DNA from: a virus
DNA length: 41,213 nt
Virus record (IMG/VR): IMGVR_UViG_3300024999_000204
Coordinates: 1-41,213 of that record
Strand: one strand, 5' to 3'
This document shows positions 21,327-29,020 of the stretch, piece by piece; positions within the stretch are counted from its first letter, which is position 1; every line of letters starts with the position of its first letter. Below the pieces are notes generated by a model. That model ran no database searches. It had not been told where the DNA came from and saw only the letters and a list, made by a program, of their open reading frames with translations. The position numbers and the translations under genes are program-made.

Positions 21327-23240
21327 CTATAGTTTATTTATTTTTGATTGTGATAGATCTGATGCAAGTATTATTAGCTCCCTCATATTGCCCTTAAAAT
21401 TAAGTCCTGTTGTTTGCTTTCCTATAAAAGTATTGACTCGACTTGTTATTTGTCCAGATAACGCTGTGCTACCATCGTCTTGATTATTAACATTAACTCT
21501 ATATAATGCTCCATCCCATGATGATACTAATTTGTACCATCGCCCTTTATATACTGTACTAGTTTTTATCGACACACTATTCACGAAGAACTCAAACTTC
21601 CCATCATCGTTTGCGTGTAGTATTCCATACTGTATACCTACAGCATCATTTCTCATAATTATTCTGCCATTATATCCAACAACGGTATCCACTTTTACAA
21701 TTGCAGATACAGACAATGGAGCATTTACAATATCAATACTTGTACTATTGGCAATACTTAAATAATCATCTGTACCATCCAAATACATCCCATCATCCAG
21801 AATACCAGCATTGCTAATCCTTGGTTGACTTGCCGCGGTTGCCTGTATTGCATCATTACCCAACCCGCTCTGGTCATACCATTTGCTTGCATATAAACTA
21901 TTAGCACCACCAAATGTCAACAAAGCTCTACCGTCAACTTCACCTTGCTCAAAACCGAAAGCGTTGATGTAGCCACCTTGAGCATTTACCTCTGCGTCCA
22001 TTTGTGCTTGAGTGTAATTGTAATATTTGTTCGATGTGTCTAATCCCATATCAACAACAGTGACATCATCAAGTTCTAGAGATTTACCGATAAATGTTGC
22101 GTTGTCATAATATCTGTGTATAAATGACAGTTTTAATGCTGTACTATTTGCACCAAGAGTTGTCACAATAGATATGGGATACCATTGATTTAATACAGGG
22201 CTTAATTGTGTTGTAGTTTCTATAATATTTGCACCAGCAGTATCTTTTATATAAGATTCCAATGAATAGCATGAAGAATTAGTAACTCTCACTCTTGTTT
22301 TTATAAATATTTTTCTACCTTGAGTATAAGCAGTGGGAAAATTCATATCGACAACACCTCTAGTGTTTACAGCACTTGCTCCTGTAGCAATTAATACCCC
22401 ACCTTCAACTCTAAGCGTGCTATCTGTCGGAATCCATCCCAACGTCCCAAACTCAAAATTACCATTAGTAAAAGCATTAATCAGCCTGTCTTTAGGTCTA
22501 CCGCTAACATTATTTACAGTTGTACTAAACACATCAACAATATCTTTCTCGGTTATGTAGCCTTGGTTATCAATTAGGGCTTTGATTACTGCGTCTAACT
22601 GTGCTTTTGTTGGTTCGTTACCTGCTCCGAATATTTGGGTGAGATTAAATACATGGGCTTGTTTTGCTTGTACTTGTGTCCACGCACTTGTATTTTTATC
22701 ATAAACTTTATAGTAGATTAAGCCAGAGTTATTACCTGTGACTAAGACACTTAAAAATTCAAAGTTGCCACTACCCGTATGATTTGATTCAACCGCCGTT
22801 ATGAGTCCGCCTGCAACTCTTAAGGATACATTTGCACTACTAGCCTTAACATAAGTACAAGCATAAATTTTGTCAGTAGTTGCGTTTATTGCTTTTTCAA
22901 ATCCACCATTGGTTGCCGATGCGGTAAAAGATTGAATGTTGCTATCTATACTTTTTGCCGACAAACTAACGGCTAGGTTCCAACCGTCTGCAACTCCATC
23001 ACTATTACTATCTATACCAAAATTACCATCAGTACCAAGCAAATTACTCAAATGCCTATATGGTCTACTGCCAACAAATCCGACATCCATTTCTAAACTG
23101 TCGGATGACCTACGCACTCTGAGACACTTAGATGCTTTTCGTTTTTGTTTGGTTAAGCCATATGCTGCTACTGAGCCAGTAACTTTATCTAGCGTTAGCC
23201 CTGTACTTGCCATGAGTTGTAATGATTTAACGTTTTGCAT
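21327..23240 (-). CDS. receptor-binding/tail fibre protein with inserted carbohydrate-binding-like modules
   Basis: 637 residues. Residues 25-56 (AAYGLTKQKRKASKCLRVRR ... DVGFVG) and 429-480 (GEVDGRALLTFGG ... SKWYDQSGLGNDAIQATAA) are the two parts of an arabinofuranosidase-B-like motif that usually runs without a break in tail proteins. About 370 residues with two CBM-like segments (DSNSDGVADGWNL; NFEFGTLGWIPTDS) are inserted between them. The C-terminal ~150 residues are a LamG/concanavalin-like beta-sandwich. The product should bind host surface sugars. Followed by a small gene and a terminator. Confidence 0.75.
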   Translation of the reverse strand: MQNVKSLQLMASTGLTLDKVTGSVAAYGLTKQKRKASKCLRVRRSSDSLEMDVGFVGSRPYRHLSNLLGTDGNFGIDSNSDGVADGWNLAVSLSAKSIDSNIQSFTASATNGGFEKAINATTDKIYACTYVKASSANVSLRVAGGLITAVESNHTGSGNFEFLSVLVTGNNSGLIYYKVYDKNTSAWTQVQAKQAHVFNLTQIFGAGNEPTKAQLDAVIKALIDNQGYITEKDIVDVFSTTVNNVSGRPKDRLINAFTNGNFEFGTLGWIPTDSTLRVEGGVLIATGASAVNTRGVVDMNFPTAYTQGRKIFIKTRVRVTNSSCYSLESYIKDTAGANIIETTTQLSPVLNQWYPISIVTTLGANSTALKLSFIHRYYDNATFIGKSLELDDVTVVDMGLDTSNKYYNYTQAQMDAEVNAQGGYINAFGFEQGEVDGRALLTFGGANSLYASKWYDQSGLGNDAIQATAASQPRISNAGILDDGMYLDGTDDYLSIANSTSIDIVNAPLSVSAIVKVDTVVGYNGRIIMRNDAVGIQYGILHANDDGKFEFFVNSVSIKTSTVYKGRWYKLVSSWDGALYRVNVNNQDDGSTALSGQITSRVNTFIGKQTTGLNFKGNMRELIILASDLSQSKINKL

Positions 23241-23241
23241 A

Positions 23242-23631
23242 CTACCACTCTCCTATGTCACTCGCAAGCCATGTAACACCTGCATCATAAGATGTAAATA
23301 GTAAAAGGTGACTCTTGCCAACTGTTGGCGATGGAACAGCTCCATCTTGCCACGTAGTACCTGACGGGTAAGCGATTGTAGCGGCGTTAGTATATTTAAG
23401 CTTTATACTTACATTTAATATAGTGCCAACTGTTGTAGGTGGATTTGTGATTGTAATCGTTTTTGCTACTGCATCTGCTGTTTCAATTGCAAAGTTTTTT
23501 TGCACTTTTAAAGCCAAGTCTAAAGTGTAAACATTTGCTACAGATGACACGCTAGTAAAGGTCGTAATGTCAGCCAATGACGCCCTAGTCTGCATTGCTA
23601 AAATATTAGTTAAAGTGTTATTTGGTTGCAT
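23242..23631 (-). CDS. tail fibre/baseplate-associated protein
   Basis: 129 residues, Ala/Thr/Val-rich and beta-rich (KTITITNPPTTVGTILNVSI, YPSGTTWQDG, VTWLASDIGEW). Starts 3 bases after the preceding stop with GGGGTG upstream. Composition and place among fibre genes point to a structural protein at the tail tip. Confidence 0.65.
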   Translation of the reverse strand: MQPNNTLTNILAMQTRASLADITTFTSVSSVANVYTLDLALKVQKNFAIETADAVAKTITITNPPTTVGTILNVSIKLKYTNAATIAYPSGTTWQDGAVPSPTVGKSHLLLFTSYDAGVTWLASDIGEW

Positions 23632-23634
23632 ATC

Positions 23635-23805
23635 TTACACCCCCTGCCATGCCGTGCCGTCGTAAATAAACCCAAGTTTTGTATCAGTCGCCCACCAAGT
23701 CGAGCCGACTGGTAGATCCGTTGTGGACAGTGCCAACCTCTCAGCATTTGTCCCGATAAACTCCTTAGGTAATATTGTTACTCCATATCTTTTTATCTCA
23801 GCCAT
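23635..23805 (-). CDS. 56-residue tail-region protein
   Basis: MAEIKRYGVTILPKEFIGTN ... GSTWWATDTKLGFIYDGTAW. GGAGGG lies 8 bases before the ATG. The STWWATDT ... FIYDGTAWQ pattern is common in short phage proteins describing tail-fibre tips or collars and recalls the last strands of the neighbouring fibre gene. Structural role inferred. Confidence 0.65.
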   Translation of the reverse strand: MAEIKRYGVTILPKEFIGTNAERLALSTTDLPVGSTWWATDTKLGFIYDGTAWQGV

Positions 23806-23824
23806 AGTTATTTCCCTCCATTTT

Positions 23825-24292
23825 TTATTTAATATTGCCTATAAATCTATCCCAAGGAAAATAATTCCCTGGGCATAACTTGGGTGCGAAATGACTGTGC
23901 GGAAATACCTTTTCTAGTGGTATTCTGTAAGCACTCTTGATTTCTTTAACTAATGCAACTAAGCTATCCATTTGTGCCTTCGGAACCTCTTTATCAGTCT
24001 GGTTTGCATAATCTTGATAGCAACCCTCCAAGCATATACCGATAGATAATTTGTTCATTCCCTGCTGTTCACAATGCGCTCCATTTGCTAGATTGGATCT
24101 GCCCTTGTAAACACGTCCATCTTTTTGCACAAAATAATGATATCCACAGCCAGACCAGCTTTTCTCTTTATGCCATCTATCAATATCATAAATAGTGCAT
24201 TTCTTGGCAAGCGCATGATGGATAATTATGTTTTGTGGTTCGTTTTTGCCAAATGTTCCGTTGAATTTTATTTTGGCATTAATTATTTTCAT
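23825..24292 (-). CDS. endolysin, N-acetylmuramoyl-L-alanine amidase (Amidase_2 type)
   Basis: 155 residues, a single catalytic domain. The zinc-binding set is visible: His25/His26 (NIIIHHA), His132/His134 and Cys140 (PHSHFAPKLCPG), plus the GCGYHYFV and GRSNLANGAHC segments of PGRP-like amidases. It cuts the bond between MurNAc and the stem peptide. No cell-wall-binding domain and no signal peptide, so it needs the holin, whose gene overlaps its start. Confidence 0.93.
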   Translation of the reverse strand: MKIINAKIKFNGTFGKNEPQNIIIHHALAKKCTIYDIDRWHKEKSWSGCGYHYFVQKDGRVYKGRSNLANGAHCEQQGMNKLSIGICLEGCYQDYANQTDKEVPKAQMDSLVALVKEIKSAYRIPLEKVFPHSHFAPKLCPGNYFPWDRFIGNIK

Positions 24293-24681
24293 TTGCTCAC
24301 ATCTCCTTTCATTTTGTCCAAAGCTTCAACAAGCTGCTTGGGTAGCGGAATTCCAATCCCTTTACAATTTTCCAATATGCTGATCCCCTCCATGCCGATA
24401 TAAAAAAATATAACTAGATTTCGGAGGATTGCCTGACCTGATAATTTATCTAACATATGAGCCACTACGACCAATGCAAATATTACAACTTTTTTTGCAA
24501 TCCCCCTAAATCCGATGTCCGAATTAAGTTTTTTGTTTATAAATGCGTTTGTCAATCCTGTAGCATAATCCAGCGTTACAAATACCACTAAGGCTTGCAG
24601 TCCCATGTCCCATCCTCCCAACATAGATACTATACTTGCTCCAATTACAGCAATAAAACCAGATACAATACTTTTATCCAC
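24289..24681 (-). CDS. holin (phage_holin_4/TcdE-like)
   Basis: 130 residues with three or four hydrophobic segments (IVSGFIAVIGASIVSML; LQALVVFVTLDYATGL; VVIFALVVVAHML; LVIFFYIGMEGISI). The DYATGLTNA ... FRGIAKKV stretch is characteristic of the toxin-secretion/lysis holin family. It makes the membrane pores that release the amidase. GGAG upstream; overlaps the amidase by ATGA. Confidence 0.9.
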   Translation of the reverse strand: MDKSIVSGFIAVIGASIVSMLGGWDMGLQALVVFVTLDYATGLTNAFINKKLNSDIGFRGIAKKVVIFALVVVAHMLDKLSGQAILRNLVIFFYIGMEGISILENCKGIGIPLPKQLVEALDKMKGDVSK

Positions 24682-24712
24682 AGTTTCACTCTCCTTATTT
24701 TTGTAATAAAAT

Positions 24713-24793
24713 AAGCCTGTTTTTGGTTAAAAAACGAGGCTTAAAACGGTATCAATTTTGGACTTTTCCAAGGGGTGTAATATACTTACACCC
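24713..24793 (-). promoter_or_regulatory. three hairpins before the lysis genes
   Basis: The non-coding gap 24682-24800 holds three hairpins: GGGTGTAA/TTACACCC (24773-24793), TTGG-A/T-CCAA (about 24757-24771) and AAGCCT-GTTTTT/AAAAAC(G)AGGCTT (24713-24742, one bulge). The last is followed by T-rich sequence on the minus strand. Together they would slow or partly end late transcription before holin, delaying lysis. Confidence 0.5.
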
Positions 24794-24800
24794 ATTGATT

Positions 24801-25076
24801 TTAGGTGGTTTCAGTCACTGGTGGAAAATTAAAATCAAACTCCAATTCATTTGTTTCTAAATCAAGATTTACTTTATAACAAGTGTTTAAATTATTAATA
24901 GTTTCAATATCATCTTGGGAAATTTCTTTTGTAGCTACATCATCGAAAGCAACATCGGGAATATAAAAAGCAATATCCTCTTCAACTGTGTGGATTATTA
25001 TATCTCCCTCCATGCTGTATCTATAAAGACACGCCCCGTTATTTTTATCAAAAAATAATCTATTAACATATAACAT
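24801..25076 (-). CDS. hypothetical late protein before the holin
   Basis: 91 residues, acidic, beta-rich with a helical middle (MLYVNRLFFDKNNGACLYRY ... LNTCYKVNLDLETNELEFDF). Often such genes sit between fibre and holin genes in Bacillota siphophages. Probably structural; no family named. Confidence 0.65.
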   Translation of the reverse strand: MLYVNRLFFDKNNGACLYRYSMEGDIIIHTVEEDIAFYIPDVAFDDVATKEISQDDIETINNLNTCYKVNLDLETNELEFDFNFPPVTETT

Positions 25077-25093
25077 TTCATACCTCCATTTTT

Positions 25094-25783
25094 TTATTCG
25101 ATAGCTACATATTTATAAGTGGTAGCTCCGTGGTAAGCATTGGTTAATTTAAAACCACTTGACGTTACGTAATTATTAGTGCCATCTAGCGCAACTGATA
25201 CTATGGTTGATGCGCCTGTCCGAGTAACAAAAGATGTAGCATCAGCGTAGGCTTCGTATAAAACAAAAGCATAGCCTGCGCTATTTCTTAGTAATATCAC
25301 CGATGGTAGAAAAGTTAACCCAGTTACTACCATTACACCATTACTATCTCCAACTACTGTCCCTTGTGCAAAATGTTTGAGAACAGCTCCGGCAACCTTA
25401 CCATCCGCAGCCGAACCCCCGTAGTATCCTTGCGGAATTACTTGGTCAGATGCACTCGGAGTAATAACTGTATTGCTACCAACTTTACTAACCATATTAC
25501 CAGTCTTCTTACTACCGCCTTGGTAAAATGTCTTACCGGGATATACATCACTAGTTGTTGCATCGGCATCATCTGATATATCTCTGATTTTCAATGCTAA
25601 ACTTGCCATTGTTTCACTTCCTGCCGCGCTTTGACCCATCGCAGTTATTGATGCAGCTATTGCATTTTTACCCGTTGTAACTGTGCTATTTATATCCGCA
25701 ATATTTCCCTCTATCCTGTTTAAATCAGATCCAACAGGCGCATCTGCGTTTGTCCAATCTGTTTTAGGCGTTTGATATGCCAT
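25094..25783 (-). CDS. tail fibre protein
   Basis: 229 residues. The N-terminus (MAYQTPKTDWTNADAPVGSD LNRIEGNIADI, a tail-attachment motif of Bacillota phages) is followed by an Ala/Ser/Thr-rich shaft with YPGKTFYQGGSKKTGNM, and a beta-rich C-terminal head. The N-terminal motif is duplicated in the next short gene (25802-25918). Confidence 0.75.
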   Translation of the reverse strand: MAYQTPKTDWTNADAPVGSDLNRIEGNIADINSTVTTGKNAIAASITAMGQSAAGSETMASLALKIRDISDDADATTSDVYPGKTFYQGGSKKTGNMVSKVGSNTVITPSASDQVIPQGYYGGSAADGKVAGAVLKHFAQGTVVGDSNGVMVVTGLTFLPSVILLRNSAGYAFVLYEAYADATSFVTRTGASTIVSVALDGTNNYVTSSGFKLTNAYHGATTYKYVAIE

Positions 25784-25801
25784 TTATAACCTCACTCTCC
25801 T

Positions 25802-25918
25802 TTACGTACATCTAGTATGCAGATCAGCAATATTACCTTCGATCCTGTTAAAATCCTCGTAAGCAATTTCAATTTCTTCCTCGGTGGGCCAATTAACATT
25901 CGGTTCTTGCCATGCCAT
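25802..25918 (-). CDS. 38-residue protein repeating the tail fibre N-terminus
   Basis: MAWQEPNVNWPTEEEIEIAY ... FNRIEGNIADLHTRCT. It has the same W-x(n)-(D/F)-NRIEGNIAD core as the start of the adjacent fibre gene and a strong GGGGAGG site within the end of the hub gene. It is either a real minor tail peptide or the remnant of a duplicated fibre gene that lost its shaft. Confidence 0.6.
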   Translation of the reverse strand: MAWQEPNVNWPTEEEIEIAYEDFNRIEGNIADLHTRCT

Positions 25919-27784
25919 CTATACCGACCTCCCCTGCGTTTTACATTTTAGCGTTCCATCATATTCAAAAAACTGGGTTGCTACATAATAGTCATTTGTG
26001 CTTAGATCTTTATAATCTGGAGCGGTTAGTCTATCACTAAGTAGTAAAGCCGGATTGCCTCTCCAGTTTATATCCGCATCCCTTCTGGAGCTTTTAAAGG
26101 AATCAAGTACATTATCTGCGTTAGTCTGAGCCATTGCTAATGTCTGGATGAGATTGTTTGTCGGAAAGGTATATGTTATTTTACCGTTATCAATTATGCT
26201 TGTATCGTCTGAGGCTATAACCCTTTCTTTGTTAAGCACGTTTAGTTGCTTACCATCTACTGTTATTGTTACGGCTTCTGTGGATGCTCCACTGTTGTGT
26301 AAAGTAATAATTGCTCCCCAGGCGTAGTAAACCACCGATTCAACGTGTGTGTTCGTATTCCCGCTTAGAGAGGCAACCGCTTCGATGCATGGAGTGCTGT
26401 TATAGTAAACAGTAAAATCTAACATGCTACCCGCTGTCATACTAATACTTGTATTGGAGTTGTATATTTGTTGCGCCACTGTTTCAGGTTGTAGCGAGTT
26501 GGTATCAACCTCTATATAATTGGCAACTGAATCCGGCTTTGTAGGATTGTCTTTGTCCCAGATATCCGAACTCGTTATTGTCAGATCAGATGTTATTTTA
26601 CTACTCAAATAAGATGGTCCTTCTATTCTGATAATCCCATCCCTATCGCAATACATCTGACCTACGCAAGCCTCTATTATTTGTCTAAGTGCCTCTCTAT
26701 GACTAACTACATTAAACCAGCCATAAGGTACGGTAAAGGACTGCAGTTCTGTGTCAATAAAATATTCACTACTTGTTATTCCGGCATCTGCAAATATTGC
26801 TACCGCAAGCTGATACAAAGTATTGTTAGCCACAACCTGGCTAGTCTTATATGTTGTTTTGTCTAGTAGTTGTAATCTATCTCTCGCTACAGTTTTTGCA
26901 TATAACTCTGCTTCCTTTGCTTCCCACGATATTGTCCAAAACACACCCATAGGCACTTCTTCGATCGTATCGTCGTCTTTCATAATTCCGAGCCATGCCT
27001 TTATTCTTCTATTCGGCTTCAGTACCCCATATAGAGGGCTTTGCGTATTTCCAGCATCAAATTTTCTATCTTGGTTATTTAGTTTTATACTTATTTCATT
27101 TGCGGTTGCAACTCCAACGGATACACCGCTATCCATTATTTCTCTTTCTTCTAATACTGAAAAATACAAGATATCTTCGTCTTGGTAAGTTTCTTGCACA
27201 CTTGTAAAAAACTCAACTATCTTTACTTGTCTGCCCACATGACTCCATTTTGTAATTTCGAGCTCCATTTTAGTAACGTTTAGAATAGGAGTTATTGTGG
27301 CCGTCCAAGTTACTAAAGTATTATTTGTTACTGTTTCGGTATAAAGCAAAGTATTGCTTGCGTCGTATACTTTTACCGTAAAATCTACAGGATACTCTGC
27401 CCTTGCGCTGTCTCCGACTACTTTTAAGCTGTGCAATGGTCTTGCGGCAAATAATACCGTTAGCTTTGGATATGTCGCAGAAAATACTCCTAAAGCTCCG
27501 GATAATTGGCTTCCCCACCATCCTATTTCTTTAGATCCATTTGTAGGTATAAGATAATAAGTACCATCTAATGTACAACTACCATCAAGACTAAACCATT
27601 TTCTATCTGGATTTGATATGGAGTTCGCAGTCTGCCCCGGGAATGATACATTAGCGTTTTCGCTCGCTGATGCTGTAATGCTTTGGTCGATAAAAGGGTC
27701 GGTATAATCAATCTGCACCCTACCGTATACTTGCCTAATAGATGCTTTTATTTTATCTAAAAACTCAGTCGATACTGGATACAT
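25919..27784 (-). CDS. tail hub / baseplate protein (Tal-like position)
   Basis: 621 residues, mostly beta-structure. Residues 1-30 (MYPVSTEFLDKIKASIRQVYG) and the later LDKTTYKTSQVVANNTLYQL ... VVSHREALRQIIEACVGQMY stretch resemble siphophage minor tail proteins that form the hub at the tail tip after the tape measure. The central LYFSVLEEREI ... ANEISIKLNN segment fits this family. No peptidase or muramidase motif found. AGGTG precedes the ATG. Confidence 0.75.
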   Translation of the reverse strand: MYPVSTEFLDKIKASIRQVYGRVQIDYTDPFIDQSITASASENANVSFPGQTANSISNPDRKWFSLDGSCTLDGTYYLIPTNGSKEIGWWGSQLSGALGVFSATYPKLTVLFAARPLHSLKVVGDSARAEYPVDFTVKVYDASNTLLYTETVTNNTLVTWTATITPILNVTKMELEITKWSHVGRQVKIVEFFTSVQETYQDEDILYFSVLEEREIMDSGVSVGVATANEISIKLNNQDRKFDAGNTQSPLYGVLKPNRRIKAWLGIMKDDDTIEEVPMGVFWTISWEAKEAELYAKTVARDRLQLLDKTTYKTSQVVANNTLYQLAVAIFADAGITSSEYFIDTELQSFTVPYGWFNVVSHREALRQIIEACVGQMYCDRDGIIRIEGPSYLSSKITSDLTITSSDIWDKDNPTKPDSVANYIEVDTNSLQPETVAQQIYNSNTSISMTAGSMLDFTVYYNSTPCIEAVASLSGNTNTHVESVVYYAWGAIITLHNSGASTEAVTITVDGKQLNVLNKERVIASDDTSIIDNGKITYTFPTNNLIQTLAMAQTNADNVLDSFKSSRRDADINWRGNPALLLSDRLTAPDYKDLSTNDYYVATQFFEYDGTLKCKTQGRSV

Positions 27785-27792
27785 GCTTACAC

Positions 27793-28137
27793 CTACTTTT
27801 CAATAAAATTAAATTTAATATCTTTCCATCGCATTACACCGCTTCTGTAGTCAATTGCCGCTGCACTTCTATCGCCGACGTAAAATGTTCCAGTTTTTAA
27901 AACTCCAGTCTGTGGATCAGGATACTCTACTGTAAAAAATACAGCTGTTATTTTATTCAACAAATCCGATAGATCATCTTGAGAAATATATTTCCAGCTC
28001 AGGTCTAATTTTCTTTTAGTTGCTATTCTCTCAATTATCATTTCGCCAGTAGCATTTCTTTCGGCTTTGCTTATGTCCATAATGCCAACTGTATAGTCGG
28101 ACGGAGTTGGGATAGTAACACTATTTATTTTAATCAA
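27793..28137 (-). CDS. DUF6711-like tail protein
   Basis: 114 residues from a TTG start (AAAAGGAGG 8 bases upstream); an ATG at 28161 precedes this site and is rejected. Sequence IKINSVTIPTPSDYTVGIMD ... RKLDLSWKYIS resembles DUF6711 phage proteins encoded between tape measure and hub; probably a distal tail component. In this phage the moron 28215-28952 separates it from the tape measure. Confidence 0.75.
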   Translation of the reverse strand: MIKINSVTIPTPSDYTVGIMDISKAERNATGEMIIERIATKRKLDLSWKYISQDDLSDLLNKITAVFFTVEYPDPQTGVLKTGTFYVGDRSAAAIDYRSGVMRWKDIKFNFIEK

Positions 28138-28162
28138 GGGGCTTGCCTCCTTTTGGAGCAAT

Positions 28163-28191
28163 AAAAAAACACCCTGTTAGAGTGTTTTTTT
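28163..28191 (-). terminator. terminator of the moron
   Basis: AAAAAAACAC (28163-28172) pairs with GTGTTTTTTT (28182-28191). On the minus strand the hairpin ends in seven T's. It lies 24 bases beyond the moron's stop and separates it from the tail genes that follow. Confidence 0.8.
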
Positions 28192-28214
28192 ATTGTTATT
28201 GTTATTGTTAGTGC

Positions 28215-28952
28215 TTATTTATCTTTGTAAGCTTTAAACCATACGCCCCCAGTGCCGTCATAGTTTCTTCCAAAGGCTATGCGTGGTTTTAAATCACTTG
28301 TTTTTATTTTATAAACTACAACTCCATTTTTTTCCGCACCTTCGTATACATTCCCATCCAGGTATTCTTTTGGATAAACGTCCGAATACTCATATTCTAC
28401 ACCTTGTTGAGATATTAAATCAAATTGTGATCCCCCACTCACATCATAACAAGTATCTTTTTTTAGGGATAAAACTTTAAAATCAATCTTGGCTACTAAG
28501 TATTCGTATCCGTTTTCAGGATATTTGGTGCTATCATAATCACTTTTTAAATAGTATAGAGCGGGATCCCCTCTTAACACCGATGTTAAATTTACTGAGA
28601 ACTTTTTTATACCGTCATAATCGTTTAATGTTAATATTTGTGCACTTCCGATATTGCCGGGATTCTTAAATGATACAGCCTTGTTGTTTCCTAAGTTGGT
28701 TTCTCCTACTTCGATTTGATTCTTTTTAGTATTAAAATTTACTTTTATACCCAAAGCTTTACTAACATCTGAAAGCGGTAAGTAAGTACTGCCGCCAATC
28801 GTTACAATAGGCTTATCTGACTTTAATTCCACGCCATTGACCAATACTTTGAAACTTGCTTTTAATGCTGTAAAACTACCTGTAGATGCAAATGATACAC
28901 TTGCTAAAACTAAGGATGCTAATAACACCATTCCTAAAATAATTTTCTTCAC
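28215..28952 (-). CDS. moron: secreted/surface protein with copper-amine-oxidase-type N-terminal domain
   Basis: 245 residues from GTG (AGGAGG 7 bases upstream). Signal peptide at 1-22 (lysines, then LLASLVLASVSFA), so the protein is exported. Residues 30-82 form a Cu-amine-oxidase N-terminal-like domain (FKVLVNGVELKSDKPIVTIG ... YLPLSDVSKALGIKV), common in surface proteins of Bacillota. The rest is a beta-rich DUF4352-like region with KYPENGYEYLVAKIDFKVLS. It has its own promoter and terminator inside the tail operon: a lysogenic conversion gene, perhaps altering the cell surface or excluding other phages (inferred). Confidence 0.8.
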   Translation of the reverse strand: MKKIILGMVLLASLVLASVSFASTGSFTALKASFKVLVNGVELKSDKPIVTIGGSTYLPLSDVSKALGIKVNFNTKKNQIEVGETNLGNNKAVSFKNPGNIGSAQILTLNDYDGIKKFSVNLTSVLRGDPALYYLKSDYDSTKYPENGYEYLVAKIDFKVLSLKKDTCYDVSGGSQFDLISQQGVEYEYSDVYPKEYLDGNVYEGAEKNGVVVYKIKTSDLKPRIAFGRNYDGTGGVWFKAYKDK

Positions 28953-28974
28953 TTTTGTTCCTCCTGATATTTTT

Positions 28975-29016
28975 AGGTATATTGTACAGTGTTGTAATAG
29001 ATTATACAATATACCT
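28975..29016 (-). promoter_or_regulatory. promoter of the moron with a 12-bp inverted repeat over its -35 and -10
   Basis: On the minus strand -35 TTGTAT (29009-29004), 17-bp spacer, -10 TACAAT (28986-28981). The arms AGGTATATTGTA (28975-28986) and TACAATATACCT (29005-29016) are perfect complements and cover both boxes, an operator that would block or expose them together. The promoter lies between the tape measure stop and the moron start. Confidence 0.7.
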
Positions 29017-29020
29017 ATTT

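Noticed and set aside
21327-25783. Diversity-generating retroelement acting on the fibre genes
   Set aside because: No reverse transcriptase gene and no template/variable repeat pair seen.
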